The translations under genes were made by a program, and so were the position numbers. A DNA stretch of 39,484 bases from an uncultured Pelosinus sp. (GTDB lineage Bacteria > Bacillota > Negativicutes > Sporomusales > Acetonemataceae): contig UQPB01000031.1 of NCBI GenBank assembly GCA_900542835.1, positions 1-39,484 on the forward strand, read 5' to 3'. Below the pieces are notes generated by a model, which saw only the letters and a program-made list of their open reading frames with translations, did not search any database and was not told the origin of the DNA. Shown here in pieces: positions 15,800 through 24,262 of this stretch; position 1 is the stretch's first letter, and each line of letters opens with the position of its first letter.

Positions 15800-17461
15800 A
15801 TGCTTAGCGATGATGTAAAAAAAGGTTCGACCCGCTCGGCGCATCGCTCGCTGTTTTATGCGATGGGCTATTCTCCCGACGATTTGGCTAAACCCTTGAT
15901 CGGCATAGTTAATGCCCATAATGAGATCATCCCCGGTCACATGCATCTTGATCAGATTGCGGAAGGTGTCAAATACGGCGTTTACGCCGCCGGCGGCACA
16001 CCGGCCGAGTTTCCGGCCATTGGCATCTGCGACGGTATTGCCATGGGTCATGAGGGCATGAACTATCCCCTGCCCAGCCGCGAACTGATTGCCGACAGCA
16101 TTGAGGCCATGGCAATCGGCCACAAGTTTGACGGCTTGGTGCTCATTCCCAACTGTGACAAGATTGTTCCCGGCATGCTGATGGCGGCGGCCAGACTGAA
16201 CATCCCGGCAATCGTCATGAGTGGCGGCCCGATGCTGGCCGGTCGCTATCAGGGCGGCGACATCAGTGTCAGCACGATGTTTGAAGCGGCCGGCAAATTC
16301 GAGTCCGGCCAGATCAGCGGCGAGGAACTGCAGGAAATGGAGTTGTCGGCCTGTCCTGGCTGCGGCTCCTGCGCCGGCATGTTTACCGCCAATACCATGA
16401 ACTGTATGGCGGAGGTCCTCGGCCTGGCGCTGCCGGGCAACGGCACTGTGCCGGCTGTTCACTTCGGCGCCCGCCGCCGCTTGTCGAAGCAGGCGGGACG
16501 GCGCATTGTCGAAATGGTGAAGGCCAATGTCAGGCCTCGCGACATTCTTAGCCGCAAGGCGTTTGAAAACGCGATCACCGTTGACATGGGTATTGGCGGC
16601 TCCACCAATACTGTACTGCACCTGCCGGCGATTGCCTATGAGGCCGGCGTCGAACTGCCGCTCGACCTGTTCAACCAGATTGCCGGACGCACGCCATATA
16701 TTACTAAGCTCAGCCCCGGCGGCAGCCATCATATTCAAGACCTGTTCGAGGCCGGCGGCATTCAGGTGGTAATGAAGGAGCTTAATGCCGGCGGACTGAT
16801 CCATACGGAACTGCCGACAGTAAGCGGCCGGACAGTGGGGGAAAACTTTGCCGCAGTGAGCAACCGCCGTCCGGACGTCGTTCATGCGCTGGCCAATCCC
16901 TATCGCCAGACAGGCGGTTTGGCGATCCTGCGCGGCAATCTCGCTCCCGACGGCGCAGTGGTTAAGGAAAGCGCGGTTGATGAGGCGATGCTCAGGCACA
17001 GCGGTCCCGCCCGTGTTTTTGATTCGGAGGAAGCAGGCATCGAGGCGATTGTCGGCAAGAAAATCAATAAGGGCGATGTCGTGATTATCCGCTATGAAGG
17101 TCCCAAGGGCGGTCCCGGCATGCGCGAAATGCTGAATCCGACTTCGGTTATTGTCGGCATGGGTCTGGACAAGGATGTGGCGCTGCTGACCGACGGCCGC
17201 TTTTCCGGCGCCTCCCGCGGCGCGGCAATCGGCCATATCTCGCCGGAATCGGCCGAGGGTGGTCCGCTGGCTCTGGTGGAAGAGGGCGATATCATTGAAA
17301 TTGATATTCCGGCGCGGACGCTGAATGTTCGTCTCAGCGACGCCGAGCTGGCCGCCCGCCGCGAAAAATGGACAAAACCGGCGCCGAAAGTAACCCAAGG
17401 CTATCTGGCGCGGTATGCCCGTATGGTTACTTCTGCCAGTACCGGCGCTGTGCTGAAGTAA
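15800..17461 (+). CDS. ilvD: Dihydroxy-acid dehydratase
   Basis: A 553-residue IlvD, the Fe-S dehydratase that converts 2,3-dihydroxy-isovalerate and -methylvalerate to the 2-keto acids of valine/leucine and isoleucine. Probable cluster and metal residues: Cys77 in GICDGIAMGH, Cys119 in NCDKIVPGM and Cys185/188/191 in ACPGCGSCAGMFTANTM. The C-terminal RFSGASRG motif is present. The ATG follows GAAGGAGG. Full length. Expression is governed by the Ile-type T-box. No ilvB/N/C is in the window, so the pathway is split in this genome. Confidence 0.96.
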   Translation: MLSDDVKKGSTRSAHRSLFYAMGYSPDDLAKPLIGIVNAHNEIIPGHMHLDQIAEGVKYGVYAAGGTPAEFPAIGICDGIAMGHEGMNYPLPSRELIADSIEAMAIGHKFDGLVLIPNCDKIVPGMLMAAARLNIPAIVMSGGPMLAGRYQGGDISVSTMFEAAGKFESGQISGEELQEMELSACPGCGSCAGMFTANTMNCMAEVLGLALPGNGTVPAVHFGARRRLSKQAGRRIVEMVKANVRPRDILSRKAFENAITVDMGIGGSTNTVLHLPAIAYEAGVELPLDLFNQIAGRTPYITKLSPGGSHHIQDLFEAGGIQVVMKELNAGGLIHTELPTVSGRTVGENFAAVSNRRPDVVHALANPYRQTGGLAILRGNLAPDGAVVKESAVDEAMLRHSGPARVFDSEEAGIEAIVGKKINKGDVVIIRYEGPKGGPGMREMLNPTSVIVGMGLDKDVALLTDGRFSGASRGAAIGHISPESAEGGPLALVEEGDIIEIDIPARTLNVRLSDAELAARREKWTKPAPKVTQGYLARYARMVTSASTGAVLK

Positions 17462-17495
17462 ACGGCTTTCCTTCGCACTGGTGCCGTTTTGTAAG
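17461..17495 (+). terminator. Possible terminator of ilvD
   Basis: AACGGC and GCCGTT arms around a loop of about 18 bases, ending GCCGTTTTGT right after the ilvD stop. Short stem and a modest T-tail. Confidence 0.35.
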
Positions 17496-17575
17496 TAGTT
17501 GCCTAAAACTTTACACTGTTGCGGTGAAATAATAAAAAAATAACAAAAAGTTTACAAAAAAGCGGTCCAAATCTA

Positions 17576-17604
17576 TTGACAAAGCAGGGCGCGGCTGGGA
17601 TAAT
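17576..17604 (+). promoter_or_regulatory. Sigma-A promoter of leuACDB
   Basis: TTGACA at 17576-17581, a 17-base spacer, GATAAT at 17599-17604, in an AT-rich stretch. Predicted start near 17611, about 115 bases before the T-box. Confidence 0.78.
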
Positions 17605-17664
17605 GTATTCAAACCCCGAGTCACACTAATCCCTATTCTCTCCTCCTTCCCCATAGTAGCGGTG

Positions 17665-17703
17665 GGGAGGAATGCAGCTTGGCAGGAAAGCTGCATTCCT
17701 CCC
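17665..17703 (+). promoter_or_regulatory. Extra 16-bp hairpin in the leuA leader
   Basis: GGGAGGAATGCAGCTT (17665-17680) pairs perfectly with 17688-17703, loop GGCAGGA. It lies between the promoter and the T-box and is followed by no T-run. The upstream CCTTCCCCA (about 17646-17653) could pair instead with TGGGGAGG and compete with it. Confidence 0.6.
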
Positions 17704-17724
17704 ATACTGCATAAGCAAATGCAT

Positions 17725-17990
17725 AAGTGAAAGCGATGATCAGGAAAAAGCCTGAACGATGCCGCTCAGAGAGCCGGTGGCTGCTGTGAACCGGTGCGGA
17801 GGTTCAGCGTGAACTCGCCTGGGAGCTGTTTGTGTGAAAGATTGTATAACCATGTATACAGTCGACATAATACAAACCGTCGCCGGACGTTAGCCGGAAG
17901 CCGCTTGGCGCAACGAGGCCCAAGTAGGGTGGTACCGCGGAAAAATTCCGCCCCTATTGATGTATGTCTACATCAGTAGGGGCGTTTTTT
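17725..17990 (+). promoter_or_regulatory. T-box leader of leuA, Leu specifier
   Basis: AGAGAGCCGG (17768-17777) marks the distal part of stem I. The specifier region GAACTCGCCTGGGAG has CTC (Leu) at 17814-17816. The T-box AGGGTGGTACCGCGG lies at 17926-17940 with TGGT at 17930-17933, matching tRNA-Leu A73. The terminator is a long hairpin, CGCCCCTA-TTGATGTA paired with TACATCAG-TAGGGGCG (17949-17984), followed by TTTTTT. This is a standard transcriptional T-box sensing uncharged tRNA-Leu. Confidence 0.93.
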
Positions 17991-18038
17991 ATTTGCCGGA
18001 TACGGGCCGGGGAAAACGGCTTAGAAATGACGGGGAGC

Positions 18039-18087
18039 AACGATTCCATGGAGGACACGGAGGACGCACAAAGGGCACAGCAGAGAC
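18039..18087 (-). repeat. Dispersed repeat copy R2 inside the leuA 5' UTR
   Basis: Begins AACGATTCCATGGAGGACAC, the reverse complement of the repeat core, then degenerate GAGGAC and GGGCAC units. It lies between the T-box terminator (17990) and the leuA start (18144), so it is part of the read-through mRNA leader. Confidence 0.75.
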
Positions 18088-18143
18088 GAAATCTCCCGGG
18101 TTGACATGGTATGAAAAATTATTGATGAAAGGAAGGGATAGTC

Positions 18144-19697
18144 ATGACGCAAACGATTAAAATCTTTGACACCACACTGCGCGATGGTGAGCAGACCCCC
18201 GGCGTCAGCCTCAATGGCAAGGAAAAAGTGGAGATTGCGCAGGCCCTGGCCAGACTGCGGGTGGATGTCATTGAAGCCGGCTTTCCGATCGCTTCTCCCG
18301 GCGACGCCGAAGCGGTCGCCCGTATCGCCGCTGAAGTAAGGGGACCGGTAATCGCCGCCCTTGCCAGAGCGGAGAAAACCGACATTGAGGCGGCTGCCAG
18401 AGCAGTCGCAGCGGCGGCGAGACCGCGGATCCACACCTTTATCGCCACCAGCGATATTCATCTTGAATATAAGCTGAAGATGAACCGGCAGCAGGTGCTG
18501 ACGGCGGCGGCTGAGGCGGTGCGCTATGCTAAGTCGTTTGTCGCCGATGTGGAGTTTTCAGCCGAAGACGCCACCCGCTCCGACTGGGACTATCTCTGCC
18601 AGGTCTACGCCGCCGCTATTGCCGCCGGGGCAACAGTGATCAATATCCCTGATACGGTCGGATTTACCATGCCGGACGAATACGGCGCGCTGATTCGCTA
18701 CATTCGTGAGCATACTCCCGGAGCTGATAAGGTGGATATCAGCGTCCATTGCCATAACGACCTTGGCATGGCGGTGGCCAACTCGCTGGCAGCGGTCAAA
18801 AACGGCGCTACCCAGGTTGAGTGCACGATTAACGGACTGGGCGAACGCGCCGGCAACGCGGCCCTGGAAGAGCTGGCGCTGGCGTTGTTTACCCGCGGCG
18901 ACTATCACCATACCGGCAGCAATATTGATTTAAAACAGATCTATCGCACCTCGCGACTGGTCAGCTCAATGACAGGCGTGCTTATCCAGCCCAATAAAGC
19001 CGTGGTCGGCGACAACGCCTTTGCCCACGAATCAGGCATCCACCAGCATGGCGTAATGAACAACGCGCTGACCTATGAGATCATCAATCCGGAGACGATC
19101 GGTGTTCCCGCCAATCAGATCGTGCTCGGCAAACACTCGGGCCGCCACGCGTTTGAGGAACGGCTGCGGCATCTCGGCCACAGCTTTGACAAAGAGACCG
19201 TTATCGCCCTGTTCCGTCAGTTTAAGGAGCTGGCCGACCGGAAGAAGGCGGTCTATGACCGCGATATCGAGGCACTGGCGATGCTGAAAGAACCGGTCCG
19301 CCAGGAAGGCTGGTTCCGGCTCGCTTACCATCATGTCGTCAGCGGCAACCAGACGCGGGCCACCGCTTCGGTGCGGCTGGAGGCGCAGGCGGCAACGCTT
19401 GAATGCGCCGCCTGCGGTGACGGGCCGGTCGACGCGGTGTTCAAGGCGATCGAGCAGGCGGCCGGTTTCCCGGTGGCGCTGCAGGATTACCAGTTGAAAG
19501 CTGTTACCGCCGGTCAGGATGCCCTCGGCGAGGCGACTGTCCGGATCGAGCGCGACGGCAAGTCCTTCAGCGGCCGCGGCCTGAGCACAGACGTTGTCGA
19601 GGCCAGCGCCCGCGCCTACGTGAACGCGATCAATAAAATGCTTGAGATCTGCGGCTTGCCGCAATCTGTGGATAAAACGGCGGCAGGAGGAATGTAA
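18144..19697 (+). CDS. leuA: 2-isopropylmalate synthase
   Basis: A 517-residue LeuA, the first committed step of leucine synthesis: acetyl-CoA plus 2-ketoisovalerate gives 2-isopropylmalate. The TIM barrel starts FDTTLRDGEQTPG (8-20), with metal and substrate residues in HCHNDLG (around 202-208) and NGLGERAGNAALEE (around 231-244). The C-terminal part (about 390-510) is the LeuA allosteric dimer domain through which leucine inhibits. The ATG follows AGGAAGGG. First gene of leuACDB, controlled by the Leu T-box. Confidence 0.96.
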   Translation: MTQTIKIFDTTLRDGEQTPGVSLNGKEKVEIAQALARLRVDVIEAGFPIASPGDAEAVARIAAEVRGPVIAALARAEKTDIEAAARAVAAAARPRIHTFIATSDIHLEYKLKMNRQQVLTAAAEAVRYAKSFVADVEFSAEDATRSDWDYLCQVYAAAIAAGATVINIPDTVGFTMPDEYGALIRYIREHTPGADKVDISVHCHNDLGMAVANSLAAVKNGATQVECTINGLGERAGNAALEELALALFTRGDYHHTGSNIDLKQIYRTSRLVSSMTGVLIQPNKAVVGDNAFAHESGIHQHGVMNNALTYEIINPETIGVPANQIVLGKHSGRHAFEERLRHLGHSFDKETVIALFRQFKELADRKKAVYDRDIEALAMLKEPVRQEGWFRLAYHHVVSGNQTRATASVRLEAQAATLECAACGDGPVDAVFKAIEQAAGFPVALQDYQLKAVTAGQDALGEATVRIERDGKSFSGRGLSTDVVEASARAYVNAINKMLEICGLPQSVDKTAAGGM

Positions 19698-20960
19698 ATG
19701 GCCATGACAATCACCGAAAAAATTCTCGCTCAACATGCCGGCCTGGAGTCCGTAAGGCCGGGACAGCTGATCCGCTGCCGCGTCGATCTGGCGCTGGCAA
19801 ACGATATTACCGGACCGCCGGCGATCACCGAGTTTGAAAAAATCGGCCGGCCGGTATTCGATCCCGGCAAAATTGCGCTGGTACCCGATCATTTTACCCC
19901 CAATAAAGATATCAAATCGGCGCAAATGGCGAAAACATTGAAGGAATTTGCCCGTAAGCACCGTATTGCCCATTACTTTGAAGTCGGCCGCATGGGCATC
20001 GAGCATGTCCTGCTGCCGGAGGCCGGCCTGGTTGCTCCCGGCGAGCTGATCATCGGCGCCGACTCCCATACCTGCACCTACGGGGCGCTGGGGGCATTCG
20101 CCACCGGCGTCGGCTCCACCGACCTCGGCGCGGCTATGGCGACTGGTGAAGCCTGGTTCAAGGTGCCGGAAAGCATCAAAGTAGTGCTGCGGAACAAACC
20201 CGGCCGCTGGGTATCCGGCAAGGATATTATTCTCGAGTTGATCGGCCGCATCGGCGTCGAGGGTGCCCGTTACCAGGCGCTCGAGTTCTGCGGCGAGGGC
20301 GTTGCCGCCCTTAGCATGGCTGATCGCCTGACCATTGCCAATATGGCGATTGAGGCCGGCGGCAAGAACGGAATTTTCCCGGTTGACCAGACGACGCGGC
20401 AGTATCTGGCGGGGCGGGTCAGCCGTCCCTGGCAGGCGGTGACAAGCGATGCCGGCGCGGTCTATGCCGCCACTGTTGAGCTTGACTTAGCCGCGCTGGA
20501 GCCGGTGGTGGCCTTGCCGCATCTGCCGGAAAATGTGCGGCCGGCCCGCGAGCTGGGCTCGATCGTTATCGACCAGGTGGTGATCGGCTCCTGTACTAAT
20601 GGGCGGCTTGAGGATCTGGCCCAGGCGGCGGCGATCCTCAGCGGGCGTTCGGTTCATCCCGATGTCAGGACGATTGTTATTCCCGGCAGTCAGGCGGTTT
20701 ATCTGGAGGCGCTGAAGCTGGGCTATATTGAAGCGTTTATCAACGCGGGAGCGGTGGTCAGCACGCCAACCTGCGGTCCCTGCCTCGGCGGTTATATGGG
20801 GATTCTGGCGGCAGGAGAACGCGCCGTTTCAACCACCAACCGCAACTTTCGCGGTCGCATGGGCCATGTTGACAGCGAAGTCTATCTCGCCGGCCCGGCG
20901 GTGGCGGCTGCCAGCGCTATCACCGGCCGTATCAGCCTGCCGGAGGAGGTCGTATTATGA
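19698..20960 (+). CDS. leuC: 3-isopropylmalate dehydratase large subunit
   Basis: A 420-residue LeuC, the aconitase-family subunit holding the [4Fe-4S] cluster that isomerises 2- to 3-isopropylmalate. Cluster Cys residues are in GSCTNGR (around 297-303) and TPTCGPCLGG (around 356-365). GADSHTCTYGALGAFATGVGSTD (around 119-141) is the conserved substrate region. About 420 residues marks the short archaeal/clostridial two-subunit type rather than the 465-residue E. coli type. The start is directly after the leuA stop with AGGAGG upstream; the end overlaps leuD by 4 bases. Confidence 0.95.
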   Translation: MAMTITEKILAQHAGLESVRPGQLIRCRVDLALANDITGPPAITEFEKIGRPVFDPGKIALVPDHFTPNKDIKSAQMAKTLKEFARKHRIAHYFEVGRMGIEHVLLPEAGLVAPGELIIGADSHTCTYGALGAFATGVGSTDLGAAMATGEAWFKVPESIKVVLRNKPGRWVSGKDIILELIGRIGVEGARYQALEFCGEGVAALSMADRLTIANMAIEAGGKNGIFPVDQTTRQYLAGRVSRPWQAVTSDAGAVYAATVELDLAALEPVVALPHLPENVRPARELGSIVIDQVVIGSCTNGRLEDLAQAAAILSGRSVHPDVRTIVIPGSQAVYLEALKLGYIEAFINAGAVVSTPTCGPCLGGYMGILAAGERAVSTTNRNFRGRMGHVDSEVYLAGPAVAAASAITGRISLPEEVVL

Positions 20961-21442
20961 TTTTATCAGGAAAAATCTGGCGCTATGGCGACAATGTTGA
21001 TACCGATGTCATTATTCCCGCCCGCTATCTCAATACGGCCGACCCCCGTGAACTGGCCGTTCACTGCATGGAAGACATTGATCCCGGCTTTGCCGCGGCG
21101 GTTGCCCCCGGCGACATCATGGCGGCGGGCCGCAATTTTGGCTGCGGCTCCTCGCGCGAGCACGCGCCGGTAGCGCTGCGTGCCAGCGGTATCGCCTGCG
21201 TGATTGCCGTCAGCTTTGCCCGCATTTTTTACCGTAACGCGATTAATATCGGCCTGCCGCTGATTGAATTGCCGCAGGCGGCTGAATTTGCCGCCGCTGA
21301 CCAGGTCAGGGTCGACGCCGGCAGCGGCCGCGTCGTCAATCTCACCAGCGGCAAGAGCTACCAGGCGGAGCCGCTGCCCGGCTTTATCCAGGAGATCGCC
21401 CGCACCGGCGGTCTGATCAATTATATCAAGGGGGAATCCTGA
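20957..21442 (+). CDS. leuD: 3-isopropylmalate dehydratase small subunit
   Basis: A 161-residue swivelling subunit that completes the LeuCD active site. GDNVDTDVIIPARYLNT (around 11-27) and GRNFGCGSSREHAPVALRASG (around 56-76) are the conserved substrate-binding parts. The short length matches the LeuC type next door. ATGA overlap with leuC and a 1-base overlap with leuB indicate translational coupling. Confidence 0.95.
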   Translation: MILSGKIWRYGDNVDTDVIIPARYLNTADPRELAVHCMEDIDPGFAAAVAPGDIMAAGRNFGCGSSREHAPVALRASGIACVIAVSFARIFYRNAINIGLPLIELPQAAEFAAADQVRVDAGSGRVVNLTSGKSYQAEPLPGFIQEIARTGGLINYIKGES

Positions 21443-22509
21443 TGCAGCGTACAATTGCTGTAATTGCCGGTGACGGCATTGGTCCGGAGATTATCGAGGC
21501 AACGCTGCCGGTGCTGACACAGGCGGCCCAAAAACACGGCCTGACACTCTCCTTCACGGCTTGCCTGGCCGGCGGCGCGGCGATTGACGCCGCCGGCGAA
21601 CCGCTGCCGGCGGCGACGCTGGCGGCGGCGCGACAGGCCGACGCCGTCCTGCTGGGCGCTGTCGGCGGTCCGAAATGGGATGCTGTCAGCCCGGAACTGC
21701 GGCCGGAGAAGGCCATTCTTGGCCTGCGCAAGCAGCTGGGGCTGTTCGCTAATCTGCGTCCGGTGCGGGTATCACCGGTTATTGCCCCTTATTCCAGTCT
21801 CAAGCCGGAGATTGTCAGCGGCGTTGATATCCTGATTGTGCGGGAACTTACCGGCGGCATCTATTTTGGCCGCCGGCAGGAGGCGAGCGAAATCGACGGC
21901 GTTGTCAGCGCCTGGGACATGGAAACGTACAGCCAGCCGGAGGTGGAACGCATTGTCCGGGTCGCCTGTCAGGCGGCAAAAGGCCGCCGCGGCAAGGTCG
22001 CCTCTGTCGATAAAGCCAACGTTCTCGCAACCTCCCGCCTGTGGCGGCAAACAGCGTCGCAAGTCGCGGCCGGCTTTGCCGGTATCGAGCTTTCCCATTT
22101 ATATGTTGACAATTGCGCCATGCAGCTGGTGCTGGCGCCGAAAAGCTTTGACGTCATCGTTACCGGCAATCTGTTTGGCGACATTCTTACCGATGAGGCG
22201 GCTGTCCTTACCGGCTCGATCGGCATGCTGCCCTCCGCCAGCCTGGGCGAGGGAACCGGCTTGTATGAGCCGATCCATGGCTCGGCCCCTGATATTGCCG
22301 GCCAGGGGATTGCCAATCCCATCGGCGCCATCCTGTCGGCGGCGATGCTGCTCAGATATTCGCTGGGATCGGAAGCGGCGGCGCAGGCGATTGAGAACGC
22401 GGTTAACGCCGTACTGGAAGAAGGCTATCGCACCGCTGATCTCTACCGGCCGGGGCTGACCAAGGTGTCGACAGAGACGATGGCCGGACTGATCGGGGCT
22501 AAACTGTAA
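21442..22509 (+). CDS. leuB: 3-isopropylmalate dehydrogenase
   Basis: A 355-residue NAD-dependent decarboxylating dehydrogenase that makes 2-ketoisocaproate. AVIAGDGIGPEI (5-16) opens the fold; RELTGGIYFG (around 133-142) and SVDKANVLATSRLW (around 189-202) hold the substrate and catalytic Lys; NLFGDILTDEAAVLTGSIGMLPSA (around 243-266) carries the metal-binding aspartates; HGSAPDIAGQGIANP (around 278-292) binds NAD. Full length. The start overlaps the leuD stop (TGATG). Confidence 0.96.
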   Translation: MQRTIAVIAGDGIGPEIIEATLPVLTQAAQKHGLTLSFTACLAGGAAIDAAGEPLPAATLAAARQADAVLLGAVGGPKWDAVSPELRPEKAILGLRKQLGLFANLRPVRVSPVIAPYSSLKPEIVSGVDILIVRELTGGIYFGRRQEASEIDGVVSAWDMETYSQPEVERIVRVACQAAKGRRGKVASVDKANVLATSRLWRQTASQVAAGFAGIELSHLYVDNCAMQLVLAPKSFDVIVTGNLFGDILTDEAAVLTGSIGMLPSASLGEGTGLYEPIHGSAPDIAGQGIANPIGAILSAAMLLRYSLGSEAAAQAIENAVNAVLEEGYRTADLYRPGLTKVSTETMAGLIGAKL

Positions 22510-22531
22510 GCAAGCAAAGGAGGACACGCGC

Positions 22532-22660
22532 ATGGAATCCAGCCGGCAGCCGCTGGACGAGACGGCGGCAATCAATCATGTCGGCGGCGTCAATGAACAG
22601 CTTGGCGGCGTCGATCCCCAGGCGGATGAAAACCTGATGCGGCTTGGCTTCGGCTGCTAA
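22532..22660 (+). CDS. Small ORF at the end of the leu operon, 42 aa
   Basis: Family not recognised. A 42-residue frame with AAGGAGG ending 8 bases before its ATG, starting 22 bases after the leuB stop. The product is polar and Gly/Asp-rich (NHVGGVNEQLGGVD around 15-28) and ends in Phe-Gly-Cys. No membrane or signal segment. Good ribosome binding site and operon position argue for translation; the short length argues for caution. Confidence 0.5.
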   Translation: MESSRQPLDETAAINHVGGVNEQLGGVDPQADENLMRLGFGC

Positions 22661-22699
22661 ACTGGCGGAAAAAAGCTCCCGCCGGTTTACACTGAATTA

Positions 22700-22780
22700 G
22701 GTCTGTCGCACGGGGCAAGCGCTGATGAAATGAACCGGTCAGGACGCAAGCTTTTTTGCCTGCGCGGCTATTGTCAAAAA
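22700..22780 (+). promoter_or_regulatory. c-di-GMP-I riboswitch-like sequence, incomplete
   Basis: GCACGGGGCAAGC (22708-22720) and AGGACGCAAGC (22741-22751) match the two conserved strands of the GEMM/c-di-GMP-I junction (RCACRGGGCAA and GGGACGCAAAG). GCCTGCGCGGCTA (22758-22770) loosely matches the start of the next helix. The second half with its GGTAGC strand is not seen. It is either a degenerate copy or a chance match. Confidence 0.3.
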
Positions 22781-22816
22781 AAGAATATTCATACATGAAA
22801 AATGATTTTTGTCAAT

Positions 22817-22862
22817 AAAAGTAGTAAAAATAAGTATTTATTTTTACTACTTTTATTTTTTT
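22817..22862 (+). terminator. AT-rich terminator of the leu operon
   Basis: Perfect 16-bp stem: 22817-22832 (AAAAGTAGTAAAAATA) with 22839-22854, a 6-base loop, then ATTTTTTT. AT-rich but long. It could also act as the expression platform for the riboswitch-like sequence before it. Confidence 0.7.
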
Positions 22863-22927
22863 ATAGAGGACAATGGCAAAAAAACCGCGAAGAACCATAC
22901 GATAAAAGCTGATTGGAGTGAAATTCG

Positions 22928-24235
22928 ATGGAAACAGCAGAGCTGAAAAACCGTGTCTGCCGCGCAATTGACGAACACGCCGCCGGTATCATCCGGCTGG
23001 CGGAGGCGGTGGCGGCACAGCCGGAACTTGGCTTTAAGGAGCATAAAACCGCCGCGAAGGTAGCCGCATTCCTGCAGGAGCTGGGCTACAGCTGCCGCGA
23101 GGGGCTGGCGCTAACCGGCGTGAGAGCGGAGCTGGCCGCTGCCGGGACGGGACCGAATATAGCCGTACTGGGCGAACTGGATGCGGTTATTTGTCCCGAC
23201 AGTGAGCAGGCCGACCCGCTTACCGGCGCCGCTCACACCTGCGGCCATCATCTGCAGCTGGCGGCAATGGCCGGCGCGGCGCTGGGCCTGAAGCTGGCAG
23301 ATGCCGCCGCGGAGCTAAGCGGCAGGGTAACGTTTATGGCGGTGCCGGCGGAAGAGTTTGTGGAGATCGCCTACCGGCAAAAGCTGCGCGAGGAGGGCCG
23401 TATCCACTTCCTGGGCGGCAAGCAGGAGCTGATTTATCGCGGCGAGTTTGACGACATCGATATGGCCATGATGGTGCATTCACAAAAAAATGCGCCGCAG
23501 CCGCTGGTAGCGATCGGCGAATCCAGCAATGGCTTTATTGGCAAGACCATCCGCTATATTGGCCGTGAGGCGCACGCCGCCGAGGCGCCGCAGGAAGGGG
23601 TAAACGCGCTGAACGCGGCCATGCTGGGACTGATGGGAATTCACGCGCTGCGGGAAACCTTCTATGAACAGGATATTGTCCGCGTTCACCCGATCATTAC
23701 CAAAGGCGGCGACCTGGTCAATACCGTTCCGGCCGATGTCCGGCTGGAAACGTACGTCCGCGCCAAAACGATGGCGGCAATTGACGCGACCCACCGCAAG
23801 GTTGATCAGGCTCTGGCAGCCGGCGGCCTGGCGGTGGGCGCCGAAACCGTCATCCACACCATTCCCGGCTACCTGCCGCTCGATTGCCGCGAGGAACTGA
23901 ACAGCCTGTTCAGCGCCAATGCGGCCCGGTTCCTGCCGCCGGAGCGTCTAGTCCGCATCGGCCACTTCAGCGCGTCCACCGATATGGGCGATGTCTCGCA
24001 GCTGATGCCGGCAATTCATCCCTATGTCGGCGGCGTTGACGGCGCGCTGCATACCCGGCAGTTCAAAGTAATCAATTATCAGGCGGCGGCAATTTTGCCG
24101 GCCAAGCTGCTGGCGATGACGGTCATTGACCTGCTGGCGGAACAGGCGCAGCAGGCGCGGCGGGTCCTGGCAGGCTTTACGCCTAAGCTGACTAAGCAGC
24201 AGTATATCGCGCTGCTGCAGGGCTACTTTTCCTAA
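22928..24235 (+). CDS. M20 family amidohydrolase (AbgB-like)
   Basis: A 435-residue metallo-amidohydrolase of the M20D group, which includes AbgB/HmrA and aminoacylases. LGELDAV (around 77-83) and GAAHTCGHHLQLAAM (around 98-112) hold the metal-binding residues. AVPAEEFVE (around 138-146) contains the catalytic Glu pair. ATSTDMGDVS-type residues appear as SASTDMGDVSQLMP (around 348-361). The dimerisation insert is around 195-310. Substrates in the group are N-acyl amino acids, p-aminobenzoyl-glutamate or small peptides; which one applies is open. The ATG follows TTGGAGTG. It leads a three-gene unit with two membrane proteins. Confidence 0.88.
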   Translation: METAELKNRVCRAIDEHAAGIIRLAEAVAAQPELGFKEHKTAAKVAAFLQELGYSCREGLALTGVRAELAAAGTGPNIAVLGELDAVICPDSEQADPLTGAAHTCGHHLQLAAMAGAALGLKLADAAAELSGRVTFMAVPAEEFVEIAYRQKLREEGRIHFLGGKQELIYRGEFDDIDMAMMVHSQKNAPQPLVAIGESSNGFIGKTIRYIGREAHAAEAPQEGVNALNAAMLGLMGIHALRETFYEQDIVRVHPIITKGGDLVNTVPADVRLETYVRAKTMAAIDATHRKVDQALAAGGLAVGAETVIHTIPGYLPLDCREELNSLFSANAARFLPPERLVRIGHFSASTDMGDVSQLMPAIHPYVGGVDGALHTRQFKVINYQAAAILPAKLLAMTVIDLLAEQAQQARRVLAGFTPKLTKQQYIALLQGYFS

Positions 24236-24262
24236 GCTGAGCGAAAGCGGGAGGGGATATTG

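Noticed and set aside
15728..17398. 556-codon open frame on the minus strand
   Set aside because: It is exactly antisense to ilvD, has no ribosome binding site and its His/Arg/Gln-rich product has no domain. Long antisense frames are expected in GC-rich genes.
19032..20069. 345-codon minus-strand frame across leuA/leuC
   Set aside because: Antisense shadow spanning two well-identified genes, with no start signal.
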